A stretch of DNA of 38,889 nucleotides from JBBPYR01 sp038199755 (lineage in GTDB: Bacteria > Chloroflexota > Ktedonobacteria > Ktedonobacterales > Ktedonobacteraceae). The notes under the pieces are model-generated. The model worked only from the letters and a program-made list of their open reading frames with translations, was not told the origin of the DNA and did no database searches. The stretch is from positions 1 through 38,889 of the forward strand of contig JBBPYR010000269.1 of NCBI GenBank assembly GCA_038199755.1. Direction: 5' to 3'. The translations under genes and the position numbers were made by a program. Positions 1 to 11,786 of this stretch are shown one piece after another (position 1 is the stretch's first letter; the number at the start of each line of letters is the position of its first letter).

Positions 1-67
1 AGCGCGTCCGTACCCGTTGAGAAGCGATTCGCCAACGGGTACGGGACGCGCTCAAGCTGGTCCCTAC
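1..67. repeat. Dispersed palindromic repeat, copy A (cut by window edge)
   Basis: The sequence is a hairpin: an arm starting AGCGCGTCC-GTACCCGTT pairs with AACGGGTACGGGACGCGCT around a small inner GCGATTCGC palindrome. It then runs into CAAGCTGGTCCCTAC, whose partner would lie left of the window. Copies B (25162-25248) and C (36634-36657) share this architecture. It resembles a REP- or MITE-like extragenic palindrome and lies just past the stop of the minus-strand gene at 118. Confidence 0.75.
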
Positions 68-117
68 AAATGCCTACGGCATGCTGTTTTATTGCTAGGT
101 TATTTTGTTGACCAGCT

Positions 118-1125
118 TTATGAGATGTACTGGTTGAAGGTGTTGAGGGCCTTCATATAATTGGCGCGCTCGTAGGCGGCGGGGTCGGCTACGGCCCGTT
201 GGCTCATGCTGCCGCGCATCTGCTGAATCGAGGCGTATTCATGTATCTCCATCCATTCTTGCAGGTCGTTCAAAATGTGCATGATGCGACCAGGGCCGTT
301 ATGCAGCAGGGTTGAGGCCATCATGGCCACGTTTGCCCCGGCCATCATCGCCTTCAAGACATCTTCAGCGGTATGTACGCCGCTGGTCAGGGCAAAATCG
401 GCGGCGATACGTCCGTAGAGGATGGCAATCCAGCGCAGCGGAAGGCGTAGGTCGTGCGAGGTGCTCAGATCTAAATTGGGCACAACCTCCATCTCTTCCA
501 GATCGAAGTCTGGCTGGTAGAAGCGATTGAAGAGCACTAGACCATCCGCTCCGGCCTCGGCAAAACGGCGGGCAATGTGTGGGAGCGAGGTGAAAAATGG
601 GCTGAGCTTCACCGCGAGGGGCAGCTTGACCTGCGCACGCACGTCGCGCACCAGTTGGATATACCTGTCTTCCAATTCGGCGGCACTGAGATGAATATCG
701 GTGGGCAAGGCATAAATATTCAATTCGAGGGCATCGGCTCCTGCCTGTTCGATGCCGTGAGCATATTCCAGCCACCCCCCCGACGAGACACCGTTGAGGC
801 TGCCAATCACCGGAATATCGACGGATTGCTTGATACGCTGCAGGTGTTCCAGATACGGCTCCGGTCCCATCATAGTATATTCCAGATCAGGGAAGTAGGT
901 CAGCGACTCAGCGAAGGTATTGGTGCCACGCTCAAGATAAAAGTCCAGTTCGCGGCTATCGTGCGTGATCTGCTCCTCAAACAATGAATACATGACGATG
1001 GCAGAGGCTCCGGCATCCTCCAGACGCCGCACCGACTCTAGCTTTTTGGAAAGTGGCGATGCTGATGCCACCAGTGGATTTTTTAGTTGCAGGCCCAGAT
1101 AGGTGGTTGTGATATCGAGAACCAT
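118..1125 (-). CDS. Dihydroorotate dehydrogenase-like flavoprotein
   Basis: A 335-residue FMN-binding TIM-barrel protein of the DHOD-like group. The start opens MVLDITTTYLGLQLKNP, typical for the family, with an AGAAAGG ribosome site upstream; an in-frame extension to 1236 would overlap the preceding gene and looks non-coding. Family features are the N-terminal NPLVASASPLS segment, the IPVIGSLNG strand, LPLAVKLSP and the C-terminal ALTSGVHTAEDVLKAMMAGA phosphate-binding region. It follows the pyruvate:ferredoxin oxidoreductase gene by 94 bp on the same strand, an association known from many bacteria. True PyrD activity is not assured, because the DHOD-like subgroup beside nifJ has no firmly assigned substrate; a redox role linked to the oxidoreductase is an inference. 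Confidence 0.88.
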   Translation of the reverse strand: MVLDITTTYLGLQLKNPLVASASPLSKKLESVRRLEDAGASAIVMYSLFEEQITHDSRELDFYLERGTNTFAESLTYFPDLEYTMMGPEPYLEHLQRIKQSVDIPVIGSLNGVSSGGWLEYAHGIEQAGADALELNIYALPTDIHLSAAELEDRYIQLVRDVRAQVKLPLAVKLSPFFTSLPHIARRFAEAGADGLVLFNRFYQPDFDLEEMEVVPNLDLSTSHDLRLPLRWIAILYGRIAADFALTSGVHTAEDVLKAMMAGANVAMMASTLLHNGPGRIMHILNDLQEWMEIHEYASIQQMRGSMSQRAVADPAAYERANYMKALNTFNQYIS

Positions 1126-1219
1126 AGTTTGCCTGTACCTTTCTTCGTGTCTTCTCTTGCTGCGACTGGGGCGGAAAACATGCCTGCCCCAGTGCTGCGA
1201 CTGCTCTTCTCCGCGCGGC

Positions 1220-4867
<3,648 letters not shown>

Positions 4868-4909
4868 GGTATGCCTCCTGTATTTCCAGTTCTTCTTTAT
4901 GCCACCCCG

Positions 4910-4951
4910 CCACCCTTCCTAGCGGGAAAGATTTCCCACTAGGAAGGGTGG
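4910..4951. terminator. Hairpin between phosphoketolase and nifJ
   Basis: An 18-base stem (4910-4927 with 4934-4951, CCACCCTTCCTAG type arms, one mismatch) closes a 6-base loop. It lies 109 bp after the phosphoketolase stop and 42 bp before the nifJ start. There is no clear U-tract on the minus-strand transcript, so it may be a terminator of a different kind, a processing or stability element, or a leader structure of nifJ. Confidence 0.6.
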
Positions 4952-5059
4952 TTTCCCCTCTCCCACTCTCCTCTAGCAAGGATAGAATGCTGGTATCACA
5001 GGAGGCTCACTGCAAAGATGAGGCGTATCACGTTTTGGTCACGAAGCTTGCATCAGTTG

Positions 5060-7417
5060 CTAGTCCGTCCACACCCAGTCGCGCACCTCTGGCATATCTT
5101 CGAGATTTGCCCGTACGTAACTGTGATGCTTCGAGAGCAGATCATTGCATTCAGCAATCAGAGGTGCCGTGAGGCCATGAACACGTGTGGCACGGCGCAT
5201 CGCCTCGATACAGAGTTGATAACGGCTCATGCCATTCAGCACAACCATATCAAAGGGGGTGGTCGTGGTTCCCTCTTCGTTAAAGCCGCGCACATGGAAC
5301 CGTGGTGTATTGGGGCGTCCATGGACGATTTCGTGAATAGCGCGGGCATAGCCATGGAAGGCAAACACGACTGGCTTGTCAGCCGTGAAATGCTCAATGA
5401 ACGTGGCATCATCAATGCCATGAGGATGGAAGAAGGGCTGATAGAGCGTCATCAGATCAACCACGTTGACGACACGCACCTTGAGTTCTGGAATATGGTG
5501 ACGCAACCACCATGCAGCGGCCACGGTTTCCAATGTCGGAATATCACCCGCACAGGCCATGACCACGTCTGGCTCAATTTGATCGTCGTTACTAGCCCAA
5601 TGCCAGGTGGAGAGGCCACGTGTGCAGTGCTCAACCGCATCTTGCATGGATAGCCATTGCAGTTGAGGCTGCTTATCAATCACGATCAGGTTGACATAAT
5701 CACGACTGCGGAAACAATGGTCGGCCACGGAGAGCAGGCAGTTGGCGTCTGGCGGCAAATAGATGCGTGCGATGGTGCCTTTCTTGGAGAGCACGGTATC
5801 GATCAAGCCAGGCCCTTGATGGCTGAAGCCATTGTGATCATTGCGCCAACAGGTGGAGGTCAACAGAATGTTGAGGGAGGCAATCGGTTCGCGCCAGGAC
5901 AGCTTAATGCCTTCTTCCAGCCACTTCGCATGTTGCACCGTCATCGAGGCAGAGACCAGAGCAAAGGCTTCATAGGTGGCAAACACGCCATGGCGCCCGG
6001 TGAGCAGATAGCCTTCGAGCCAGCCATGACACAGGTGCTCGCTCAGCACCTCCATCACACGGCCATCGGGTGAGATGTGATCATCATTTGGCAAAATGTT
6101 CTCGACCGAACAGCGATTCTCTACCTCGAACACATTGCCGAGGCGGTTAGAGTTCGTTTCATCGGGGCAAAAGAGCCTGAAATTCTGCTGTTGCGCATTG
6201 TTGGTAAACATATCACGCATCATTTTCCCCAATTGGCGCGTTGACTCATGGAGTTCTGTGGCAGGCTTGTTGACGGGAATGGCATACTCGGTGAAGTTGG
6301 GCAGATCAAGATCGACCAGAATTTTGCCGCCGTTCGCATTGGGGTTAGCACCCATACGACGATCCCCTCTAGGGGCAAGAGCAGCTAATTCAGGGATCAG
6401 TTGACCCTGCTGATTGAAGACATCCTCCGGGTGATAGCTGTGCATCCATTCCTCAAGGATGTGCAGATGGGACGCGTTCCCCCTCACATCTGCCACCGGG
6501 ACCTGGTGAGCGCGGAAGGTTCCCTCGATTAGTATGCCATCAACCTCACGCGGACCCGTCCAACCCTTTGGGGTACGCAGCACGATGGCGGGCCAGGTGG
6601 GACGCTTGCTAAAGCCATGACTACGCGCATCCTCTTGATAGGAGCGTATCTTGGCGTAGCAGACATCTAGGGTCTCGGCAAAGACCTGATGTAGTTCAAA
6701 GGGGTCGGTGCCCTCCACAAAATGCACGTCATAGCCATGACCACTGAGCAGCTTGCCAACGGCGTCATCATCTTGCCGGGCCAGCACGGTCGGACCCGAT
6801 ATTTTGTAGCCATTGAGATGCAAGATCGGCAACACGGCACCATCGCGTACCGGGTTGAGAAATTGAATGCTTTTCCAGGCACCCTCAAGCGGTGCGGTCT
6901 CGGCCTCACCATCGCCGACGACGGCGGTCACGATCAAATCGGGATTGTCAAAGGCTGCGCCAAAGGCATGTCCTAACACGTAGCCTAACTCGCCGCCTTC
7001 ATGAATCGAACCGGGAGTTGGCACGCTGACATGGCTTGGAACGCCACCAGGGGTGGAAAATTGCAGAAAAAGACGACGCATGCCATCGACATCTTGCGTG
7101 ATCTTGGGATAGATTTCGCTATAGGTTCCCTCAAGATAGACGTTCGCGAGCAGGGCCGGGCCACCATGACCGGGGCCAGCCAAGTAGATCATGTTGGCAT
7201 CGTGCTGTTGAATGAGGCGATTGAGGTGGACGTAGATGAAACTGAGGCCGGGTGAGGTTCCCCAGTGTCCAAGTAAGCGCGGTTTGATATGTTCGGGTCG
7301 CAGTGGTTCTCTCAGTAGGGGGTTGTCTCGTAAATATATCTGGCCAACCGTCAGGTAGTTGGCCGCGTTCCAATAACGGTGCATCAAAGACAGATGCGCC
7401 TGATCAATACCTGGCAT
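5060..7417 (-). CDS. Phosphoketolase (xylulose-5-P / fructose-6-P)
   Basis: A 785-residue thiamine-diphosphate enzyme that cleaves xylulose 5-phosphate (and often fructose 6-phosphate) with phosphate to acetyl phosphate plus an aldose phosphate. Family signatures include the N-terminal YWNAANYLTVGQIYL, GHWGTSPGLSF, AGPGHGGPALLAN, the cofactor-binding GDGEAETAPLEGAWK, EGTFRAHQVP, and ENRCSVENILPNDDHISPDGRVMEVLSEH. The length is typical. The start is supported by AGGAG seven bases upstream. It could supply acetyl phosphate from sugars, bypassing the decarboxylation of pyruvate. No phosphotransacetylase or acetate kinase gene is visible in the window. The ADP-forming acyl-CoA synthetase gene at 8740 could interconvert acetate and acetyl-CoA, which is an inference from proximity. 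Confidence 0.97.
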   Translation of the reverse strand: MPGIDQAHLSLMHRYWNAANYLTVGQIYLRDNPLLREPLRPEHIKPRLLGHWGTSPGLSFIYVHLNRLIQQHDANMIYLAGPGHGGPALLANVYLEGTYSEIYPKITQDVDGMRRLFLQFSTPGGVPSHVSVPTPGSIHEGGELGYVLGHAFGAAFDNPDLIVTAVVGDGEAETAPLEGAWKSIQFLNPVRDGAVLPILHLNGYKISGPTVLARQDDDAVGKLLSGHGYDVHFVEGTDPFELHQVFAETLDVCYAKIRSYQEDARSHGFSKRPTWPAIVLRTPKGWTGPREVDGILIEGTFRAHQVPVADVRGNASHLHILEEWMHSYHPEDVFNQQGQLIPELAALAPRGDRRMGANPNANGGKILVDLDLPNFTEYAIPVNKPATELHESTRQLGKMMRDMFTNNAQQQNFRLFCPDETNSNRLGNVFEVENRCSVENILPNDDHISPDGRVMEVLSEHLCHGWLEGYLLTGRHGVFATYEAFALVSASMTVQHAKWLEEGIKLSWREPIASLNILLTSTCWRNDHNGFSHQGPGLIDTVLSKKGTIARIYLPPDANCLLSVADHCFRSRDYVNLIVIDKQPQLQWLSMQDAVEHCTRGLSTWHWASNDDQIEPDVVMACAGDIPTLETVAAAWWLRHHIPELKVRVVNVVDLMTLYQPFFHPHGIDDATFIEHFTADKPVVFAFHGYARAIHEIVHGRPNTPRFHVRGFNEEGTTTTPFDMVVLNGMSRYQLCIEAMRRATRVHGLTAPLIAECNDLLSKHHSYVRANLEDMPEVRDWVWTD

Positions 7418-7585
7418 ACGTTTCTCCTAAGACTCTCTGGTCGAACGATACTCACATCGTTCTCTTTACCGATCATGTGTTGTCATTTCAATCATATCAC
7501 ACATCAAAAGTCCTGAAATGTCACATAAAAAGGATAGCGAAGCTCTATCACAGAGAGATCACAAAATACCCATAGCCATGTTACA

Positions 7586-7621
7586 AAGAGATCACAAAGT
7601 ACTTGCTTGCTGTGATCTCTT
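7586..7621 (-). terminator. Hairpin overlapping the stop of the small DNA-binding gene
   Basis: A perfect 11-base inverted repeat (AAGAGATCACA at 7586-7596, TGTGATCTCTT at 7611-7621) spans the stop codon of the minus-strand gene ending at 7592. Only a short U-rich stretch follows it on that strand. The related segment GAGATCACAAARTAC also occurs as a direct repeat at 7555-7569 and 7588-7602. The 7418-7591 gap otherwise holds the phosphoketolase upstream region. Confidence 0.5.
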
Positions 7622-7945
7622 CCTGCCTTTTGGAAAACCGACTGGCTGGCGATGCTGCCTGGCATGCTCTAAAGCCGCTTGTTCAATGACATAAATTCCC
7701 TTCACAGTGATGCTCCTGACGCGGTTGTTTCTGAGCAAGCTCAACTCTTCTTCTTTGCTAGCCTTTCTTGCGGGTAACACTCCCTGCGCAATCATTTCCT
7801 GGACGCGTCGTGTCTTGGCTTTCCCCAATAGCCTCATGCGCACGATATCTGCAACCAACAGTAGCGGTGGTTCAAAGGGCTGTCCATGCTCGTCGAGCAA
7901 GACGGCGTTGTTATCTTCATTCTGCTGCATGGGTTCCTCTTTCAT
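7592..7945 (-). CDS. Small putative DNA-binding protein (operator-linked)
   Basis: A 117-residue charged protein that I do not recognise by name. Residues about 28-62 (PLLLVADIVRMRLLGKAKTRR onward) look like a helix-turn-helix or excisionase/MerR-like module, and the rest is basic (LLRNNRVRS, HARQHRQ, a C-terminal GFPKGRKRSQQ). A start at the sixth codon (ATG at 7930) is equally plausible, because AGAGGAA lies 5 bases before it, whereas the 7945 ATG has a weak ribosome site. Its upstream region carries a duplicated perfect palindrome (7972-8028), which suggests an autoregulated repressor that may also control the divergent acetyltransferase. That role is inferred from position; no homologue function is claimed. 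Confidence 0.7.
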   Translation of the reverse strand: MKEEPMQQNEDNNAVLLDEHGQPFEPPLLLVADIVRMRLLGKAKTRRVQEMIAQGVLPARKASKEEELSLLRNNRVRSITVKGIYVIEQAALEHARQHRQPVGFPKGRKRSQQASTL

Positions 7946-7971
7946 TGCGCTTGAACTCGCTCACTCTACAA

Positions 7972-8028
7972 ATATACCGCGTCATGACGCATTTTATAGC
8001 ATAAAGTATGCGTCATGACGCGGTATAT
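7972..8028. promoter_or_regulatory. Twin palindromic operator in divergent promoter region
   Basis: Two copies of the perfect 12-bp palindrome GCGTCATGACGC (7979-7990 and 8010-8021) are centred 31 bp apart, about three helical turns. They sit inside a larger perfect inverted repeat with 20-bp arms (7972-7991 and 8009-8028). The 17-bp spacer is AT-rich and contains -10-like TATAAA/TATGCT on the minus strand. The element lies 27 bp upstream of the small DNA-binding gene and 94 bp upstream of the divergent GNAT gene, which is the classic layout of a repressor operator. Confidence 0.75.
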
Positions 8029-8122
8029 GTCAAGGATGTTGCAAAGCCAATAGTTCTTGTACCACTGCTATGGCTTACTTCGTTTATATGAAAGGACTAT
8101 ACTAGTAGAGGGAGAGATAGCA

Positions 8123-8695
8123 ATGCCTATAGTAGCTTTCACCACGTTCGAGACAAGCAGATTGCGCTTGAGGCACTTTACTAAGGATGACCTTCCGGCA
8201 TTCATGGCCTATCGCAATGACCCGGCAGTTGCCAAATACCAAAGTTGGGAGAGCATCAGTGAAGCCGAAGCGTGGGCTTTTCTTGAGGAGCAAAAGGCGA
8301 TACAATTAGGTGTGCCTGGTCAGGGGGTGCAGATTGCCATTGAAAGCAAGGACACAGGAGCACTTGTCGGCGATTGTTACTGCATAATCAATGCATACGA
8401 TCCTCGACAGGCCGAGATTGGCTATACGTTATCGCAGGCGTATCAGAGACGAGGGTTTGCGACAGAGGCTGTTTCGTTTGTGCTCAACTATGCATTTCTG
8501 ACGTTTGAGCTCCATCGCGTTATCGCGATTACTGATTGTGAGAACTCAGCATCAGTGGCCCTACTAGAGCGCCTTAAAATGCGACGAGAGGGTCATTTTC
8601 TACAGAACGTGTGGTTTAAGGGAAAGTGGGGGGATGAGTATCTGTACGCTATTCTTAGAGAGGAATGGCTGGACCGATATTCATTGCCCTTTTGA
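8123..8695 (+). CDS. GNAT-family N-acetyltransferase (RimJ/RimL type)
   Basis: A 190-residue acetyltransferase transferring acetyl from acetyl-CoA to an amine, possibly a ribosomal or other protein N-terminus or a small molecule. The start at 8123 is chosen because GAGGGAGAG lies about 7 bases upstream and the family N-terminus ETSRLRLRHFTKDD follows. Later landmarks are the core strand AEIGYTLSQAYQRRGFATEAVSFVLNY (Q/RxxGxA acetyl-CoA loop: QRRGFA) and HRVIAITDCENSASVALLERLKMRREG, the usual RimJ/RimL C-terminal part. It diverges from the small DNA-binding gene across the twin operator and precedes the acyl-CoA synthetase fusion by 44 bp, so co-transcription with the latter is possible. The substrate is unknown. 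Confidence 0.9.
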   Translation: MPIVAFTTFETSRLRLRHFTKDDLPAFMAYRNDPAVAKYQSWESISEAEAWAFLEEQKAIQLGVPGQGVQIAIESKDTGALVGDCYCIINAYDPRQAEIGYTLSQAYQRRGFATEAVSFVLNYAFLTFELHRVIAITDCENSASVALLERLKMRREGHFLQNVWFKGKWGDEYLYAILREEWLDRYSLPF

Positions 8696-8739
8696 CGCAT
8701 TAGGTTGTCCAGAGAAAGTACGAAAGGACCCGCAGATTT

Positions 8740-11511
8740 ATGGATGCAAGTAGAGAAGGAGAACCATCAGCTAAACCTAGCCCCAGCATGGTATCCCACA
8801 CCACCTTTTTTCGCTACAAGCAGCCGCATCCCCTCAATGCCATCTTCGAGCCGAAAAGCATCGCGGTGATTGGGGCGACGGAAAGAGTAGGTAGCGTCGG
8901 GCGTACTTTGCTGTGGAACCTGATCAGCAATCCGTTTGGAGGAACGGTTTTCCCGATCAATCCTAAGCACGGCAGCGTGCTGGGCATCAAAGCGTACCCC
9001 CATCTGGCCGCGTTGTCCGAGCAGGTCGATCTCGCGGTCATTGCCACGCCCGTTCAAACGGTGCCGGGGATTATGGCCGAGTGTGTCGCGACGGACGTAA
9101 AAGGGGTCATTATCATTTCAGATGGTTTCAAGGAAAGTGGTGTAGCAGGTGTCAAGATGGAGCAGCAAATTCTGGAGCAAGCCCACAAGGGGAAGATGCG
9201 CGTCATCGGGACCGACTGTCTTGGCGTGATGAGCCCACAGATTGGCCTCAACGCCACGTATGCCAGCAGCATGGCGCGGCCCGGCAATGTAGGCTTCATC
9301 AGCCAGAGCGGTGCTCTTTGCAGCGCAGTGCTGGACTGGAGCCTGACCGAAAATGTTGGCTTCAGTGCCGTCATCTCCACCGGCTCGATGGTGGATGTGG
9401 GCTGGGGTGACCTGATTGATTACCTGGGGAGCGACCAGCAAACCACGAGCATTGTCATCTATCTGGAAACTATTGGGGATACGCGGTCATTCCTCTCCGC
9501 CGCCAGAGAGGTCGCGCGCATCAAGCCGATCATCATTCTTAAAGCAGGCCACACACAAGCGGCGGCACAGGCGGCGACCACACACACCGGAGTCTTAAGT
9601 GGTAGCCATGAAGTTTTCGAAGCAGCTTGCCGCCGCATCGGGGTACTGACCGTCAACCGCCTCGATGAGCTGTTCGCTATGGCCGGAGTGCTTGCCAAGC
9701 AGCCGCGCCCACGGGGGCCACGCCTCACCATCTTGACGAATGCGGGTGGCCCTGGCATACTCGCTACCGATGCCTTGTTGAGTTCCGGAGGCGTATTGGC
9801 TGAACTGTCACCCCCAACCCTAAGCGCACTAGACCAGGTGCTTCCAGCGCACTGGAGCCATAGCAACCCGGTGGACATTCAAGGCGGAGCCAACCCAGAA
9901 CGCTACGCCAAAGTAGTTGAGATTGCGGCGCAAGACCCGAACAGTGATGGCTTGCTGGTCATCCTGACCCCGCAAGCGATGACCGACCCAGCCCTCACCG
10001 CTGAGAAGTTGAAGCACTACGCCACAACTACTGGCAAACCGATCCTCGCCAGTTGGATGGGTGGGGAGAAAGTGGCTAGCGGCAATATGATTTTGAACCA
10101 AGCCAGTATCCCCACATTCCCCTATCCAGACACCGCAGCCCGGGTATTTAGTTATATGTGGCGATACAGTTCCAACCTGCGCAGCTTATACGAAACACCG
10201 CTCCCTTCTCTAGAACTCGGCAAAGACGGGCCTGACCATAACTCGGCGGTGAAGCTGATTGAAACTGCCCGTCAGTCGGGTCGGACAATGCTCACCGCGG
10301 TTGAATCCATGCAGTTGCTGACCGCCTATGGCATCCCAACAGTGGAGACGCGGGTCGCCAACAACGAGAGCGAGGCCGTCAAGTGCGCCGAGGAGATCGG
10401 CTATCCAGTTGTACTCAAGCTCTTTTCTGATACGATCAGCCACAAGACCGATGTGGGCGGCGTGCAGTTACATCTTTCTGGGGAGGAGGCAGTGCGCAGT
10501 GCTTACCGCGCCATCGAAGCGACGGTCAGCGACAAAGTCGGTGCCGAACATTTCCAAGGGGTGCTCGTCGAGCCTATGATCTCGCTGGACGGGTACGAAC
10601 TGATCGTGGGTAGCAGTCTCGACCCACAGTTCGGCCCAGTGCTGCTCTTCGGTTCGGGCGGACAACTCGTGGAAGTTTACCGAGACCACGCCTTGGCCCT
10701 GCCACCGCTCACCACCACACTGGCACGACGGATGATGGAACAAACCCGCGTCTTTACCGCCCTGGAAGGGGTGCGTGGACGAGCACCGATTGATCTCGCC
10801 GCCCTTGAGCAACTGCTGGTTCGCTTCAGTTACCTAGTAGTAGAGCAACGCCAGATTAAGGAGATCGACATCAATCCGCTGCTCGCCACTGCGGGACGGC
10901 TGATCGCCCTCGATGCACGGGTGGTGTTGCACAAACCCGATATGAGCGAGGATGAGCTACCCAAGCTCGCCATTCGCCCCTATCCATTGCAATATGCACG
11001 CCCCTGGACGATGAATGGCGGTATCGCGGTCACGCTACGCCCTATCCGCCCAGATGATGAGCCGCTGATGGTCAAGTTTCACGAAACGCTTTCAGATCGT
11101 AGTGTCTATTTTCGCTGGCTGCACATGTTGGGGCTTAGCCAACGGGTCGCCCACGAACGACTGATCGGCATCTGCTTTATTGACTATGACCGTGAAATGG
11201 CACTCGTCGCCGAGTATCACAATCCACAAACCGAGCAGAATGAGATTATTGGCGTGGGTCGCTTAATCAAAGACCATGGCGAAAACGAGGCAGAGTTTGC
11301 CGTTCTCATCAGCGACCAATACCAGCAAAAGGGGTTGGGAGCCGAATTGATGCGGCGGCTGATTCAGGTTGGCCACGACGAAAAATATCTGCGCCTCACC
11401 GGTGACATCGATCCCGAAAACCAGGGCATGCAACAGATTTGTCGGCAACTCGGCTTCCGCCTCCAGTATTCGCTGGAAGAGCAATTGATGAAGGCCGTCC
11501 TTGTGCTGTGA
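8740..11511 (+). CDS. ADP-forming acyl-CoA synthetase fused to GNAT acetyltransferase (Pat-like)
   Basis: A 923-residue multidomain protein. Residues about 35-130 form a CoA-binding Rossmann domain (SIAVIGATERVGSVG). Residues 150-480 are succinyl-CoA-ligase-like and include THTGVLSG with His282, the position of the phospho-histidine in active ADP-forming enzymes. Residues 500-735 are an ATP-grasp domain (SHKTDVGGVQ, EIDINPLLA). Residues about 765-923 are a GNAT domain with acetyl-CoA loop QYQQKGLGAEL. This is the architecture of protein lysine acetyltransferase Pat/PatZ, in which the synthetase half is usually catalytically dead. GAAAGGA precedes the ATG by 11 bases; a Met at residue 17 is an alternative start. 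It could make or sense acetyl-CoA (acetate + ATP + CoA to acetyl-CoA + ADP) and acetylate enzymes of the same metabolism. Confidence 0.92.
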   Translation: MDASREGEPSAKPSPSMVSHTTFFRYKQPHPLNAIFEPKSIAVIGATERVGSVGRTLLWNLISNPFGGTVFPINPKHGSVLGIKAYPHLAALSEQVDLAVIATPVQTVPGIMAECVATDVKGVIIISDGFKESGVAGVKMEQQILEQAHKGKMRVIGTDCLGVMSPQIGLNATYASSMARPGNVGFISQSGALCSAVLDWSLTENVGFSAVISTGSMVDVGWGDLIDYLGSDQQTTSIVIYLETIGDTRSFLSAAREVARIKPIIILKAGHTQAAAQAATTHTGVLSGSHEVFEAACRRIGVLTVNRLDELFAMAGVLAKQPRPRGPRLTILTNAGGPGILATDALLSSGGVLAELSPPTLSALDQVLPAHWSHSNPVDIQGGANPERYAKVVEIAAQDPNSDGLLVILTPQAMTDPALTAEKLKHYATTTGKPILASWMGGEKVASGNMILNQASIPTFPYPDTAARVFSYMWRYSSNLRSLYETPLPSLELGKDGPDHNSAVKLIETARQSGRTMLTAVESMQLLTAYGIPTVETRVANNESEAVKCAEEIGYPVVLKLFSDTISHKTDVGGVQLHLSGEEAVRSAYRAIEATVSDKVGAEHFQGVLVEPMISLDGYELIVGSSLDPQFGPVLLFGSGGQLVEVYRDHALALPPLTTTLARRMMEQTRVFTALEGVRGRAPIDLAALEQLLVRFSYLVVEQRQIKEIDINPLLATAGRLIALDARVVLHKPDMSEDELPKLAIRPYPLQYARPWTMNGGIAVTLRPIRPDDEPLMVKFHETLSDRSVYFRWLHMLGLSQRVAHERLIGICFIDYDREMALVAEYHNPQTEQNEIIGVGRLIKDHGENEAEFAVLISDQYQQKGLGAELMRRLIQVGHDEKYLRLTGDIDPENQGMQQICRQLGFRLQYSLEEQLMKAVLVL

Positions 11512-11534
11512 CGCTCATCTGCTTGCGCTTTCGG

Positions 11535-11720
11535 TTAGCGTTCGTAGGTTGCTGTGAGCCAGGGGTGCCCGAAGATATCACACCCCGCTACGGTACAAGC
11601 GACCAGCCGCCAGCGTTGCTCTGTGTGACGTTTCAAGTCGCGTTCATACTTCTGAGCCGATGAACGAAACATGCTGGGTCTGTAACTTTTTACTTCTTGT
11701 TGTGTTATAGGTTGTGACAT
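11535..11720 (-). CDS. Small hypothetical protein downstream of dps
   Basis: A 61-residue polypeptide starting MSQPITQQEVKSYRPSMF, with a good AAAAGGA site about 7 bases upstream, which is why it is kept despite its size. The segment YERDLKRHTEQRWRLVACT and the closing WLTATYER have the beta-helix-beta look of small DUF4177-like proteins, in which a helix precedes GW-type 'variation' strands; this is a weak resemblance only. It lies 66 bp downstream of the Dps-family gene on the same strand, so the two may form an operon. No function is proposed. Confidence 0.5.
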   Translation of the reverse strand: MSQPITQQEVKSYRPSMFRSSAQKYERDLKRHTEQRWRLVACTVAGCDIFGHPWLTATYER

Positions 11721-11786
11721 GATTTTTCCTTTTCAGTCGGTGGCATTGTCGCTCGTTAGCGTTGTTGCTCAAGAGAGCGGGCAGAC

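Noticed and set aside
365..775. Antisense ORFs within the DHOD-like gene
   Set aside because: Overlap the conserved coding frame entirely and show no protein-like features.
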